A stretch of DNA of 64,000 nt, taken from positions 1,860,001 to 1,924,000 of the forward strand of contig CM062383.1 in assembly GCA_031310005.1 (NCBI GenBank), read 5' to 3'. The notes below the pieces were generated by a model. It was not told where the DNA came from, did no database searches, and saw nothing but the letters and a program-made list of their open reading frames with translations. This DNA is from Dactylellina haptotyla (Eukaryota; Ascomycota; Orbiliomycetes; Orbiliales; Orbiliaceae). This document shows positions 45,701-57,600 of the stretch, piece by piece (position 1 is the first letter of the stretch; each line of letters starts with the position of its first letter). A program made the position numbers and the translations under genes.

Positions 45701-47318
45701 CTGCAATCCTCCTGAAGTACTTTCGCGGTTTGCTTGCGGTTGTTGAACATCGAAACCAAGAACCCCCATCTGACGAAAATAAGACGAAGCCCCATTCCGT
45801 GTCATATCTTCGGCGGCTATGTTTTCTTGGGCGCCTTTGCTTAGGGATCGCAAAGATTGGCTTTCTTCGGTGTCGTCTAGATACCCATCTCCCGCGTCGA
45901 TAATGGCTACGCCGTCTATCTGGAGGGCATCTCGTATCAGTCGGCAGGCACGCGAAAATATTCCTTTGAATGCGGATTCAGGCGTCTGCGGTTCAGCTTC
46001 TAAAGTTTTGACAGTGATTGTCGGAGTTGATGCCGCATCGGATTCTAACGACGTTTGTGAATACATGGAGCCTTTTGACAAAAGACTAGACGCGTTTGAA
46101 GACATTGAAGAGTTTCTATCTGTTAACGGAGGCCGTTGTTGTTTGATAAGTTTCCCGTCTACAGGAATATTTTGTAAATGAGGTGCCAGATGCTTACTTC
46201 CTCCATCGCTCACACTGTCTGCTCGCACTATTTGCTTGGAAGCAGAGCTTGCAATGCCATTCAAAGGCGATTCCGTCATTCTCTTACTTTTTCTCTTTTT
46301 AAGGTCCGCCCCTTTCCTCAATGTTCGTTTTCGGTCAAAGGTGCTAGTATCCACGAAAACAGAAAGGGAGCTTTGCATTCGTTGTACTTTGTGCATTACC
46401 CTCTTCTCAGCCACCGTTTCCAAATGCTGCATGATAGTATCTGCCATCCATCTTAGAAATTTCGTATCGGGATCGGAAAGCTTTCCTGGTTTTGTGTCGA
46501 TAATGCATAACGATCCAATGTAGTAGCCTTTTCGAGTGCGTAAAGGGCATCCACAATAGTATCGTAACGACGGATCGCCATTCACAGATACATATGCCGA
46601 AAATTTTGGGTGCAGCGATAAGTCCTCGATCTCATTCAGTGGGAGTAGATCGTGCGGCAGTCCTGGGTTGCCTTCCTCGGGGACAGGTAAGCCAGTCGCA
46701 TCATGACTTTTCGCACTTGTTGTCCGTGATAACCTAGGAGGTTGCATTTCTACTGTGTGTACACAGAGTCCATTGATGATCGCCAAGGTGGCGTCTGCAC
46801 TAGATTCTCTGGTTGGGTTGCCATCATGAGCGCCAGTTTGTGCACTTTCACCAATAATCCATTGAGTATCATGATCAATCAACGATATCATGGCTCTATG
46901 CTTTCTTAGACGGAGGGATGTAAGCTGAGCATACGCCGTGAGAGACGGATCCTCCGACGAAATCACCTTGGAAGAGGTCGTCGTCTGAGGTGGCTGGTAA
47001 TATCTATTTCAAGTGCCAATGTCAGCAAATTGGGACTCCATTGGCCTTCAAACGGCGAGTTTTGCTTGGAATAATGGGCCGGTGGCATTTTCGAAATTTT
47101 CCAGCAGCAAGGAAACAAGAACAATATGGAAAACACGAAGCTCTAATACATTAATTGAAAACGAAGGGAGATATATATTCGCAGGGTATTATGCGATTGG
47201 TAAAGAAATTCGGCGCAAGTCCACCGTACCTGTAGAGTTCTCTGCTTCGGAGCATCGTAGCCGGATCACGCGTAGTTTTGCGTTTTAACGGGTTGTCTGG
47301 TATGACGTCGTTGGCCAT
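42759..47318 (-). CDS. GAF-domain hybrid histidine kinase with C-terminal receiver
   Basis: Four exons: 47318-47230, 47003-43232, 43179-43059 and 42997-42759; 1406 aa. The first exon adds MANDVIPDNPLKRK and joins at ELYR/YYQPPQ across a 226-nt intron. A GAF domain spans about 60-250 (SLIDHDTQWIIGE; YYCGCPLRTRKGYYIGSLCI). The H-box FISNISHELRSPLHG gives phospho-accepting His614. The ATPase domain shows an N-box (RRVVMNLVGNALKYTDKGY), DSGRGIS and GTGLGMSIV at about 735-885. A receiver-like module without a clear Asp lies at about 927-1050, then a true receiver: LLVDDN (1280-1281), Asp1328 rebuilt across intron 3, Thr1362 and Lys1381. The kinase should pass phosphate through a Ypd1-type protein to response regulators. 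The signal sensed is unknown. No membrane helix, so it is cytosolic. Confidence 0.92.
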
Positions 47319-47514
47319 CTTAAAACACTCCAAGCGAGACACGCCGTGGAGGTCTCCTCAACTCGAATTCCGAATACTCCTGTTTTTGTGAAGCCGAGGG
47401 AATAATATATAAATCGGTATTTGGGATCCAGGCATCCGGAAAACTTTGGTGGCTGTATGTGTCTATCTGTGCCTATTATTTTCAGTATGCACAAACGGCC
47501 GGATTTCTTTGCTT

Positions 47515-47546
<32 letters not shown>

Positions 47547-50246
47547 CTTGTTACGAGTCGCCCAGTATCGAAGTGAACGGCAGGTTTTTTCCCTTATGTC
47601 TCTTTCGCTGGTCTCTTAAACAAGGCACCAACGCCCAGTAGTGGCGATTAGATCGGTACCCAGTTTTTTGGTGGTTTTTTTTTTTTTGCGGCCAAAGAAA
47701 AATTACAGAACCGTGAGAGACTGTTAGGTTGAGGGCTATTAAAACCCCTTATTCAGAAGATTAAAATAAAGAGAGAACAAAGTGAAGAACCACAGAAGGG
47801 TGAAGGGCTCGTCTTCAAAACCCACATATGTTCCGTATTGTTTTTTAGGGATATTCTGGGTGCGGGTGGCTCCAGTCGAGGTGCGGGCTGTAGAGATGAT
47901 TCTTCGACCAAAATGTCTCCCCCGTCCTAATGTTCTTCACCTTCCATTACCCTCAGATCAGACGTAGTGCAACTAAAACATGCAAAAATCCGAGAGTTGA
48001 CCGGTGAAAAAAATACGGTTGTTTTTATTATCGTAAATTACGGGTTGGCGGTTATGGCAGCAGAGAAGAAGGGACAGCAGAATCCACAGAGAAGAGTTAC
48101 AGGATGAAGTTCTCTTTCTCCTCACCTCAGGGCAAGCAAGTTTGGCCAACCCTGGTATTGGAATCGGATATCGGATGTCGAGGTTGCAGATACACGAAAG
48201 CTCCTTGGGCCAAATCCTGCTTTGGTTTGGCCCCCAGACCACTTTCCCAGTAGCCCTTGAACCTTTCGAGCTAGCACTGAAACATGGTCATGTAATCGCG
48301 ACACCAAGCTTGAGTTAGCTTTCCAAGCTGAGCGCATGCGTTTGAGGCCAAGTAACTGACATCCAGTGAACGCCTGGATATCCATCCGCACAGTGGCAGG
48401 CCAGGGCAACCGCAGGAAAAGGTGGCCATAGAGGATATCTGCAGCGGCAAGTTATCGGAGAATGGAAACAAACAGAACAAAGAGGGCAGGTATCGACCGC
48501 CCCCTCATTCTTTCGAAAGCATGAAATCTCTCTTGCATCTAATGTCTCTGGCTTACTAGAACGACAGAGGGACGACCATGATCACCGCGGAGTCACGAGG
48601 GCAGGATGGAAGTTAAATCCGCCTTCGGAGGAACCCTCCGCCCACAGTTATGACGATGATAGTATACTTATGTCCCTCCGCGGGAATGGGAGGGGGTTGG
48701 CTGGTGGGAGGAGGCAAACCAAGTTACCTTCGCTCCCGGTAACCTTTTAGCGTGTCCTGGAGTCGTGTGAACCTGCAGATTTGGACTCCCGTTTGTATGT
48801 ATGTACCGGACAACAAGGACTATACTTCGGACGAAAAATAAAATAACAGTCTTCCTCAGTCGCCTGCGGGTCGCAGACTTTTCCGGTCGACTGCAGCCCT
48901 CAGGCACCGAATATCACTGCTGCAACTAGCGTAGCCTCCAACATGCCAACCGCCATTTTCTCGTTTCCTCTTCTTTCCGTTTCGCCCGTATGCGACGAAG
49001 CGATAAACGAGACGGTTAGTTGGTTGGTTGCGAGGCGTCGTTCATGCCAGCAGCATGAACTTGCAGCGAGGAGCCAGATCCATCTGGGCTTGATGCTTGT
49101 CCAAATCGTCGATTCAGAAGTCTCAAGCAAGGGCAAAGCTCCCCCGTCCCTCCTCAATGAATTCATGGCGTTGTCAGAGGTAGCGTTTTCCGTCTCTCCC
49201 TTTCTCTTTCCCTCTCCCTCGATGATCATTAGAGTTTCCCGCCGGACTGGGTCCCCCACTCTGCCTCAGATGGCCATTGGCGGGAAAGCGTTTTCGAACG
49301 TGGTCTGAGGCGTGGGCGAAGTGATCCCACGCATAGCTTTAAGCTTCTGTGGAGGCCCGCCTTCCCTTTCCTTGGGTAGCAATGACGCTTCTTATCCTAA
49401 TGTCTCTGCTCCTAAGCGGTCATTTTTGATGCATTACCCAGTGCCGAGTGGTGGCAGAGGCGTGCGCATTGTGGAGCTAGTAGCATGCGGTTCGAGCAAA
49501 CCCATCAAATCCTGTTCCTAGCCTCGATACCTCCTGTCCCCTGCTCTACCTGCAAGGAGGCGAGATGTGACGAGTTTTGCAGCTGCAAAGAGCAAGGGGC
49601 CTTGCCGGACTTCGTTCTTTGTCCTTGTGCCAATGAACATTTGAATGAGAAATTGTGTGCTAAGTAATGATTCTCCTTGCTTGTTCTCCGCCTGTTGGTG
49701 CCTTGGGGGCTTCATATTCTAGAACGCAACATAACATAAAATTCGTATTCTCGGATAGGTATTCTACATATGCATCTGCATTTGTCGCAATGCCATCATT
49801 AGTATTGCTGAATCCCAACTGCGTTTTAAGTGGCTCTCCCATCGGAAATGAACTTGCCATGCTGCTGACCAACGGCTTCACGAGCCTCGTCAACACGGCG
49901 CAACCGTTGGCCGTAAAACGAACAGGCGTTGGTGGATAGAGTTGATGTTGTTTCAAACTTGTGTGCGTACCGAGGCATTGTCGGCACTCCCGTACAAATG
50001 CCCCGTCTTCACATACTAACGCCGGCCTATAAATTGGGTTTATGGACTCGAGCTTTTTCCAGCGCCCCGTCTCAAGGATTGGGTATCACAATATTTTATA
50101 ATCTTTCGTTGTTCGAGGCTAAGGCTACGCACCCGCAGCATTTGCCGTCGAAAAATACAGATCTTAAGAGCACGCGCCGCCACAGACACCCACTACTCAC
50201 GCCAATCAAAAATTTCAAGCACCTCTCCAGTACTACTCCGGCTACA
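47319..50246. other. 2.9 kb intergenic region
   Basis: No supported gene. It has two poly-T runs and the divergent promoters of the kinase and GST. A Cys-rich frame near 49485-49667 lacks any family match. The frame open from 49929 into the GST is an upstream extension without a better start. Confidence 0.4.
47519..47546. repeat. 28-nt poly-T run
   Basis: Homopolymer of 28 T residues; a second run of 13 T lies at 47675-47687. Run length may be affected by sequencing. Confidence 0.9.
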
Positions 50247-51171
50247 ATGACCAATACGGAAAATTCTGTAGCTACAAAAGTTCAGTCTAAGATCAAGTTA
50301 ATATGGCTCCAGGATTCGCGAGCCCAGCGCATCGTATGGCTGCTTGAAGAACTCGGACTTGAATACGAAATCGAGGCTTACAAAAGGTACAAACCTCTCA
50401 AGCATACAACCCAGGTTATCCAAACAAAGATAATAATAATCTGTGATAAAATTAGAACAAAGGATAAGAGGGCACCCGAAGATTTGAAGAAGTATCACCC
50501 TTTGGGGAAAGCACCCATTCTCATCATCGACGGACACACGCTAGTGGAGAGCGCTTTAATTACTGAATACTTGGTCGACAAATATGGCGTGCAATTCAAA
50601 CCCACCGAAACTGACACAAAGAACTTTTTACAATACAGGTATGTCATTGAGAAATGAGATGAAGAAGGGCCTGGCGGCCTCACGAGCAAGCATATAACTT
50701 TATACTGACATTTAACAGACATCTTATGCATTATACAGAGGGCAGCTTAATGCCCTTCATGCTTTTGGCTCTTATAACCATCATGATCAAGAATGCGCCA
50801 GTGCCATTTTTCATCAGGCCCATCACCGGAAGGTTCGAAAGGAATACTTGATCCAGTTGAATACATGAAAACTAAATTTGATGTGCAGAATCTCCGACCA
50901 GCTATCGAAAGGATTTGTCCATCCAAATTTGGTCGCAAATTACGACTATCTCGAAAGCCTTCTTAAGGACCAACCTTACTTCGCTGGTAATGGGCTCACA
51001 GGGGCTGATATAATGCTTTCATATCCAATCGAAAATGCGCAGGAGAGAATCGGAGGGTGGTATAACAAGGAGAAATATCCAAACCTCTACGCTTGGTTAG
51101 AGCGAGTCAGTGAGCGCCCAGCCTACAAGCGGGCGCACGAGAAAGTCACAGAAGTAGAGTCAAATCTCTAG
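50247..51171 (+). CDS. Glutathione S-transferase, Gtt1-like
   Basis: Four exons: 50247-50386, 50456-50638, 50719-50832 and 50889-51171; 239 aa. The N-terminal thioredoxin fold shows LIWLQDSRAQRIVWLLEELG, EYEIEAYKR, then after splicing APEDLKKYHPLGKAPIL and the glutathione-contact turn LVESALITEYLVDKYG. SRAQR in place of a Tyr near the start fits the fungal Gtt1 group, where Ser/Arg contacts are used. The C-terminal helical domain has MHYTEGSLMPFMLLAL and GADIMLSYPIENA. The first intron (69 nt) is a multiple of three and has no stop, so a retained transcript would still be in frame. The product detoxifies electrophiles and peroxides by conjugation to glutathione; in yeast Gtt1 sits at the ER membrane. 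The hydrophobic stretch near 120 may be membrane-associated. Confidence 0.88.
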
Positions 51172-51706
51172 GATATTGTCTAAACTCTAGTAGCTGGTGT
51201 CTGGTGCAAATAATTTTCATATAGTTCGAATTGTAGGACCGATTTGTAAACCATTTCCTAATTATATTCGTCGTCTTTTCTTGCTCTAAAAGCAAGGCCC
51301 CTCAACTCAATCGTATAATGTAAATTCAAGCCCTACCCGCAAGCGCGCAGGAACAAGAGCAGCCGATAGGCAGTATCCCGTATTGGTTTTCAATGGGCTG
51401 CAATTGGACAGTCCGCGTGTTGGCAGCCCGCCATAATAACCTGACACTTGACCCTGAAACATGCAACGGAATCATCGGGAACGGGTCATTTCAAGGTTTC
51501 TCCACAAGCAACACACCATAAATAATAATACCCGACCTTGACATCGCTTACTCTGTTCAGATCTAAAGCCCATCTTCGAGGACGAGAAAGGCCATGATAT
51601 CTTAAGGACAACCAAAATCTTTTCACATTCTACGCCTTCCATTTCTCTTTCTCGAGCCGCTCTTTTAGTTGCTATATTGTGATACATCGCGCTCGTCGAC
51701 ATCACG
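51172..51706. promoter_or_regulatory. Intergenic region upstream of the cytochrome-b5-like gene
   Basis: 535 bases, no coding signal. It carries the 3' end of the GST gene and the promoter of the next plus-strand gene. Confidence 0.4.
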
Positions 51707-52520
51707 ATGGTGCAAACCCGCAAACAGGCCCGTGAGGCTACCCCGGATGCCAAATCTGCCAGCGTCACCGCAACGCCCTCGCCAAAGAAATCAAAGTCCA
51801 AAGCCAAAACCCTCGATGAGGAAGACCGGGTCTACTTCGGCGCCCTTGACCTTCTCCGGATACTAGTTGGAGTTTTGGTGTTCAGCAGCACACTCAGCTA
51901 CTTTATCATTGGCGATTCCTACGTATGGGGCCAAGATAAATTCTTCAGGAAGCAGTGGAACGATGTCAAGAAGGTTTTTGTAAGAAAATATTATTTAAAC
52001 CTAACATGTGACATGTTTATTATGCTAATCCGATATTGAGATAACAAAAGACAAAGCCGGTGTATCTCGACGAAGCCACACTGGCGCTGTACAACGGAAC
52101 GGATGACACATTGCCAATATATCTCTCAATAAACTGTACCATCTACGATGTTACGGAGGGCAAGAGCAAATATGGACCAGGCGGAGGCTACTCATTCTTT
52201 GGTATGTGCCAATTTCCAGAAATTTTTTTATCAGGTAATCGTTTTGCTAACTGTTTATTCATACCGTAGCGGGACGAGATGCGAGCAGAGCCTATATCAC
52301 TGGAGACTTTAAGAATGATTTGACTTGGGACGTTTCCGGTATTGATGAAGAAAGGGTGCAAAGGGCACTTGGGCATTGGGTCAAGTTCTTTGCTAACCAC
52401 GATATATACACCTTTGTCGGATATCTGGTGAAAGACCCGGGTAAAGCTAAAGATTCACCGAAGAGAGACCTTAATGATGAGAAGAAACAGGGGAATGAGC
52501 ACAACCCTGACGATTTGTAG
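51707..52520 (+). CDS. Membrane-anchored cytochrome-b5-like heme/steroid-binding protein
   Basis: Three exons, 51707-51979, 52051-52201 and 52270-52520, give 224 aa. A basic, disordered N terminus (TPSPKKSKSKAK) leads to one membrane helix at about 47-69 (LLRILVGVLVFSSTLSYFII). The soluble part after about residue 92 is of membrane-associated progesterone receptor (MAPR/Dap1/neudesin) type: YLDEATLALYNGTD, PIYLSINCTIYDVTEGKSKYGPGGGY, then GRDASRAYITGDF, DVSGIDEE and the closing KFFANHDIYTFVGYL. In such proteins the domain binds heme and helps sterol-forming P450 enzymes; this is family knowledge. The tail is charged. It is longer at the C terminus than yeast Dap1, so I give no symbol. Confidence 0.87.
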
Positions 52521-52978
52521 AACTAGCCAGCAAGTTTATACACTACCAAAACTTTTGTTCTCACGCTTATTTATATTATATAATATGTCTGGTACAGGGG
52601 CCAGGCACCTGGTCTGGTGAAGGTATGTAATCAAAATTAAGGGTATTGCTCTGATTCACGGAACGAGAAAAAACATTGTATTGAATATGCCTTATCCCAA
52701 TATACACAGAATGAAAAATAATAGAAAAAAGTGAGAATTTGCTATAGCAAGCGAAGAGGATAGTGAGGAGGACCGTAGCGCCAAAAGAATGCTGGAGGAA
52801 TAGGAGGATGTATATGTGTCCAGGTTTGGGTCTAGAGGGTCGCAATTTGAGATCATTAAGGAGGTCGTGCCTGATTCGATGTCATGCGGATCGGTATCAT
52901 ATTTCATAATGCAGAATACAGAAAAAAGGAGCCACGGGTAAAAAAACAAATCTTTATTTTTATTAAAGAATGGTATCT
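52521..52978. other. Convergent intergenic region
   Basis: Between facing 3' ends of the cytochrome-b5-like gene and RPS25. The open frames are short and low in complexity. Confidence 0.45.
52953..52963 (-). terminator. Candidate poly-A signals of RPS25
   Basis: Two overlapping AATAAA motifs on the minus strand, 16-26 bases after the RPS25 stop. Confidence 0.4.
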
Positions 52979-53506
52979 TTACTCAGTTGCTACCGATCGA
53001 GCTGTAGTTAAGATGAGTTAGCTTTTTGTCCAAATCGGAATTCCATTTTTGTTTTCGCATAATTTCGTTGACATACTATAGATGAGACACTTGGAGTGCC
53101 CGACGACCTTCTTAATGACGCCCTTATCCTCCAAATCCCGTAAAGCTCTCCTAGCTAGCGAGCCATTGATCTTTAATCTGTCAACGAGAGTGGCGACGGT
53201 AACAAGTCGGTAGGACTGAACTTCCTTGTTAAGACGTTCGGTGGTGGCCTTGTCGAGGATGACGGCGTGGACAGACTTGTCCTTGACTATTCGGTACGAA
53301 GAAAACCCAGAACGTTAGCCATTCGTCGAATCTCGGTTGCCTGAGTTTCCTTGATTTTTTGATTTCAGAGGGCAGCGTACCCTTTCCCTTCGACCACTTC
53401 TTCTTTGGCTTCTTGCCGCCGGATGCTCCTGCTGCCTGTCTCACGGAACATTATTAGCAACTCCGATTGTTGAAGGCAGATATAGAAACCGTCGGTAGCG
53501 TACCAT
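52979..53506 (-). CDS. rps25: 40S ribosomal protein S25 (eS25)
   Basis: Four exons in coding order: 53506-53504, 53435-53381, 53286-53077 and 53001-52979; 96 aa. eS25 sits in the head of the small ribosomal subunit near the mRNA exit and E site. The family match is clear across splices: GGKKPKKKWSKGK, VKDKSVHAVILDK, EVQSYRLVTVATLVDRLKI, NGSLARRALRDLEDKGVI and KKVVGHSKCLIYTRS. The first coding exon is just the ATG; the next codon starts in exon 2. Introns of 68, 94 and 75 nt have GT-AG ends. The gene is divergent from SAP18, 371 bases apart. A start codon alone in exon 1 explains why no single frame shows the N terminus. Confidence 0.93.
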
Positions 53507-53877
53507 TTTGATAGTATTTGGTTGTTGATGAGGTTAGTTGTCGACGGTGGAGTTGGAGAAGAGCCGAACGCAGCAATAAGATACAAAGACCTTTGGGAGC
53601 AAGCACCGTCTCTTCTGGGCGGGCGAGGTCAGAGCCCTTATCTTATCTCTGCCGACTGCGGAAAGCGTGCAGCGTCAAACATGCGCAACGCACTGTGTTG
53701 CTGTGTTGCGCAGCTGGACCCGCGGTCCAGTGATGCGGCTCTTCTGACGGCCGGACAATCGCGTCGGCCCATCGCATCCAACCTCGCGAAACATCCAAAA
53801 CGTGCCCCGTGAGCCCCAGCGATCCACCTCATTCAATCTCACATCACATCACATCGCCAACACGACCGCGCTCCAGC
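53507..53877. promoter_or_regulatory. Bidirectional promoter region RPS25/SAP18
   Basis: 371 bases between divergent start codons; both genes must be driven from here. No TATA box or known ribosomal-protein box was identified by eye. Confidence 0.6.
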
Positions 53878-54626
53878 ATGGCATCCACGTCTCCTACAAA
53901 GGTGGACCGGCACCTGACCACTCCGTTCCTCCTCAAGGTCTTCTACAAGGTCAACTCCTTCCACAGGTACCGTCATCCCCCGTGCTCTGGTTCCACTCGC
54001 ATCCACCTGGGCACCAGGGCGGAGCACGAGACATTTATATTATGCGCCCAGCTAACATTAACATACCTAGACTCGACGACTTCCGCTCGACATCACAACC
54101 GTCCTCGCTTGTCGAAGTCTACACTTGGAAAGACTGCACCCTCTCCGAACTCGCCACACTCCTCCTATCCGCCCTCCCATCCCTGGCGTCAGGCGCTACA
54201 AAATGCTCCTTCCGACTGATATACGCCGATACAAAGACCAACAGGTACACAAGCCAGGAGCTTGGTAACATACTCTTACCACTAACAGGATCCAGCGCGA
54301 ATGGTACAAATAGTGGAGGTGCGGACAAGTTATCACTAGATGAGGCACGCTTCGTCGTTGGAGATTGGATTGATGTTGCCGTCACTGTGGGATCTACTTC
54401 GTCGTCCGGGTCTCGAGGGAGTGTACTCCCATCATCCAATGGTATCAGAATACGGGGCAGAGGCGGTGTTAGCGGTAACATCCCACAGGGTGACTGGAGG
54501 AAAGGGGAGAGATTGGACGACGATGGGCCTCCCGCGCGCAGTGATGGCCCCCCGGGTGTAGGAGGCGGAAGACGATTTGGGGGTGGTGGAGGCCATGGAG
54601 GTGGGCGGAGGGGTGGACGGTGGTAG
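53878..54626 (+). CDS. sap18: SAP18-family protein with Gly/Arg-rich tail
   Basis: Two exons, 53878-53966 and 54071-54626, give 214 aa; the 104-nt intron splits an Arg codon. SAP18 is a ubiquitin-fold adaptor found with the Sin3 histone deacetylase complex and with the ASAP/exon-junction complex in animals. Visible signature: VDRHLTTPFLLKVFYKVNSFHR in the first exon (only after splicing linked to LDDF), then EVYTWKDCTLSELATLL, KCSFRLIYADTKTNRY, and FVVGDWIDVAV. Residues from about 155 form a low-complexity tail with Gly/Arg repeats (GGGRRFGGGGGHGG, then RRGGRW), typical of RNA-binding RGG segments. ATG 53878 gives the family start; an upstream ATG at 53809 lies in another frame. Confidence 0.88.
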
Positions 54627-57600
54627 GAGATCCCATTTACGAATACACGATCCTCAATGGCATCACGTTTCATCTTTTCCACTCCTAGGTATGTTTTGGA
54701 AGTATAGCGGGGAACATCCACTGCCACGTGGGGGAAGTATCGAGTGCCACCAGCGTCTTAGCAGCATGTTTACAGAAGTTCGTATGCTATGAAACCCACC
54801 TTTTCTTCGTATTTTTTAGCCATAGCAGTCATCTTGTACTAGGGTTATCTGGAGCATTTTCGGGATCGGTTTGGTTTTAATTGTAATATTATATTATTAA
54901 TAGCAGTAGCAATCACACCATCTGCGATTCAAATACCTCCAAAGAGTGATTTAACTAGAGAGAGCTTAGAAGTCACGATTTGTTCTAGAAAAGTCATTGG
55001 AAAAGAATATCGGCTTCGGAAACAAACTTAGGGAGTTCGCAATCCCAACGAACAAGCAATGGGCCGTTTCCTTTGGGCCGGTGGCGTAAGTACCATCACG
55101 CCCTTGCAGGAGAGGCGTTCTATGCCATGAAACCGGTAGTCAAGAAGCCGAGACAGTTGCCGAATGACATCGGCAAGGTTGCAACCTTCCCCACGGAGTA
55201 GGTGGCCGAGAGCGTCGCACATCACCATCGGGGGACGCCTAATATGTCCCTCCTATTCCTAGCAGCAATTGCCACCCCCGAAACTAGAGGTCCTCAGCTC
55301 CAAGGAATATCAAACGATTACGTAGTAGCAAGGTAAAATTAACAGGAATGATTATAGAACAGCGGCTAGGAATATTGGAAATCCGAAGACGAATAATCCC
55401 ACCAAATATATCAAGCAAGGTTTGCGGTGCGCACGTTGATGCTCACAGCCCGCTGTCTTTAATTGAAATACACTTTCATCAATTCAAGACCTCTGTGTTG
55501 TGAGCCTTTTGGTCACACCAAGACAACCCAAAGTAAACAGACTAGTTTGCAAGACAAGAACGCTTTCGGATTTCGACGATTGTTCACGGCTACGGCCGGC
55601 AACGAAAAATGGTGGTAGGAAGCCATCAGCTATCGATCGCAGATGACGATTATCAGCCTCCAAGATGAACGCGTGAGATGGATGGATGACTTAATTGATT
55701 GGACAATTCCCTTCACCCGCTGATAAACACAAATATGTGAATCATCCTGATGGTTCAGGAGGTTCTGGATGGGCGACGATTCCACGCTTGATTTGACAAC
55801 CCCACCTTTGGTCGATTGTCCCAAGGTGTCGTATGGTTGGCGGTACGATGTAGAGCCGGTATTTTGTACATGTACATGAACCTTCTTGCTCCATGCAGAT
55901 GCAAGTTACATCGTTTCGAGGGCTTTTCTGGAAATCGATGGCGGCGATGAGCTGCGGCTGCTTTTAAAGATAGGTGAGTTGTACAAATATATTTTGATAG
56001 TTAAGGACAAGAAAAATGTGATGTCTTTGCATATGCGGATATGATATCTCTGCTCTGTTGCTTTCTATTAGTGTAACAAGCATGTGAACGTGGTTTTTCT
56101 TTTTCTCCCTTTTCTTCTTCTTTCGTTCTTTCTTTCCTTTTAATAGAGGTGCAAGCCTCAGCAAACGAGTTGTCTTGAGGAGTGTATTAGTTCTATGGAA
56201 GTATAATTCATAAAATATAGAGGAGACTCTTGTTATCTGGAGTTCGTGACGGGATTTCTCCCCCTCCTTCAGGCACAAACCAGCTCAAACAAAGCGGACA
56301 GACTGGATCTCTCGATATTTAACCGACTGTGAAGGTGTCCTAGATCTTGGAACTTTACATTTTATTGTCCACGGGGGTAATTTATGACTTGCATGAATGA
56401 AAATTTTCCTTTCACTAATTTGCAAGCCGCATTGCGATGTGGTCCCATCATGTGAGCTATATGCGTCGAGTGAAAGGTCTTAAGTTTCAGATGGACCTGG
56501 TCAACCAGACTATGGTTGGGTGAGATATTCTACAGCTGTACAGGGCGCTCACAAGAACAGCGCTGCATTTGGTATGCTCTACCGACGAGGGAATAGCACC
56601 TCTGAGCTACGAGGTCGGTTCCTCTCGATACATATGTACAGTTTGCTCAAGCTCGACTCGAGCTCGAATTTGTATACGAAGTTTTGCATATGAGAGAGTG
56701 CTTGCAGCGAATTGGGGTTTCCCCTCCCTTTTATTTTTGGGACTGGGGTGGAGCAGCTCCCTTCCAAACCGGTTTGGGTATAGGCGATCATATTTTTGGT
56801 ATTGATATTGTGCACACGACAGATTACTCGGTTCACAGGTTCAAGTTCAGTCCTAGTGTTACTTGGAGATCTAACGCGCGCACGAGGGGTATCATCGTTA
56901 TCGAGGTTACTTTAGGCCTCGGAATGGTCTTGAAGGATCTAAGGCACGATGGCTGATCGCAGCTGCTACTAGCAAGACATTCCGGTTACATTGCCTCTAG
57001 TATTCTTTGGTTTAGACAAAACCCTTACGTTTAACTTAGTCTCCGTTGTTGAGAATGTATCGTTATAATAGATCTTTTTCGGGTTGGGCTTACCGCGGGA
57101 TAATTAGTAGAAAGCCGTCGCCGTTCTCATCGAATAGAAAGGCAGCAAATTGTCGACTGAACGGAATTACTAATGCTAATCTACTATTTAGAGGATAGGG
57201 ACAGTCGTGATAGACCGAGCTGCGGACAGGGTTTGCATTGTAGATAACAGGTTTCCGATCAAGGGTGTGACTTTTGTGGCTATTAGCTATTCTATCCAGG
57301 CGCCAATCTCAAAAATCGGGTCAAACATGAGATAGGCAAAGATGGGATTTACATAGCGGCTGACATATGTGATAGGTTTAGCTTTTTTTTTCCCTGGAGT
57401 CTGTACTATGTTCCCGAAGAAACGCCAAGCGTTCTATGATCTGCCTGGGGGGACTATTGAGTTAGAGGTCCGGTACATGTGTACTGGCACACTGGCGCCT
57501 TCTTAGTGCCGTGCCATTTCTTCTGGACGTTTGCATTTGTCTTGCTAGATGGTGGGATAGTTCATGTTCCGGTTCCCCGTTAGACTCACATCATCACCGA

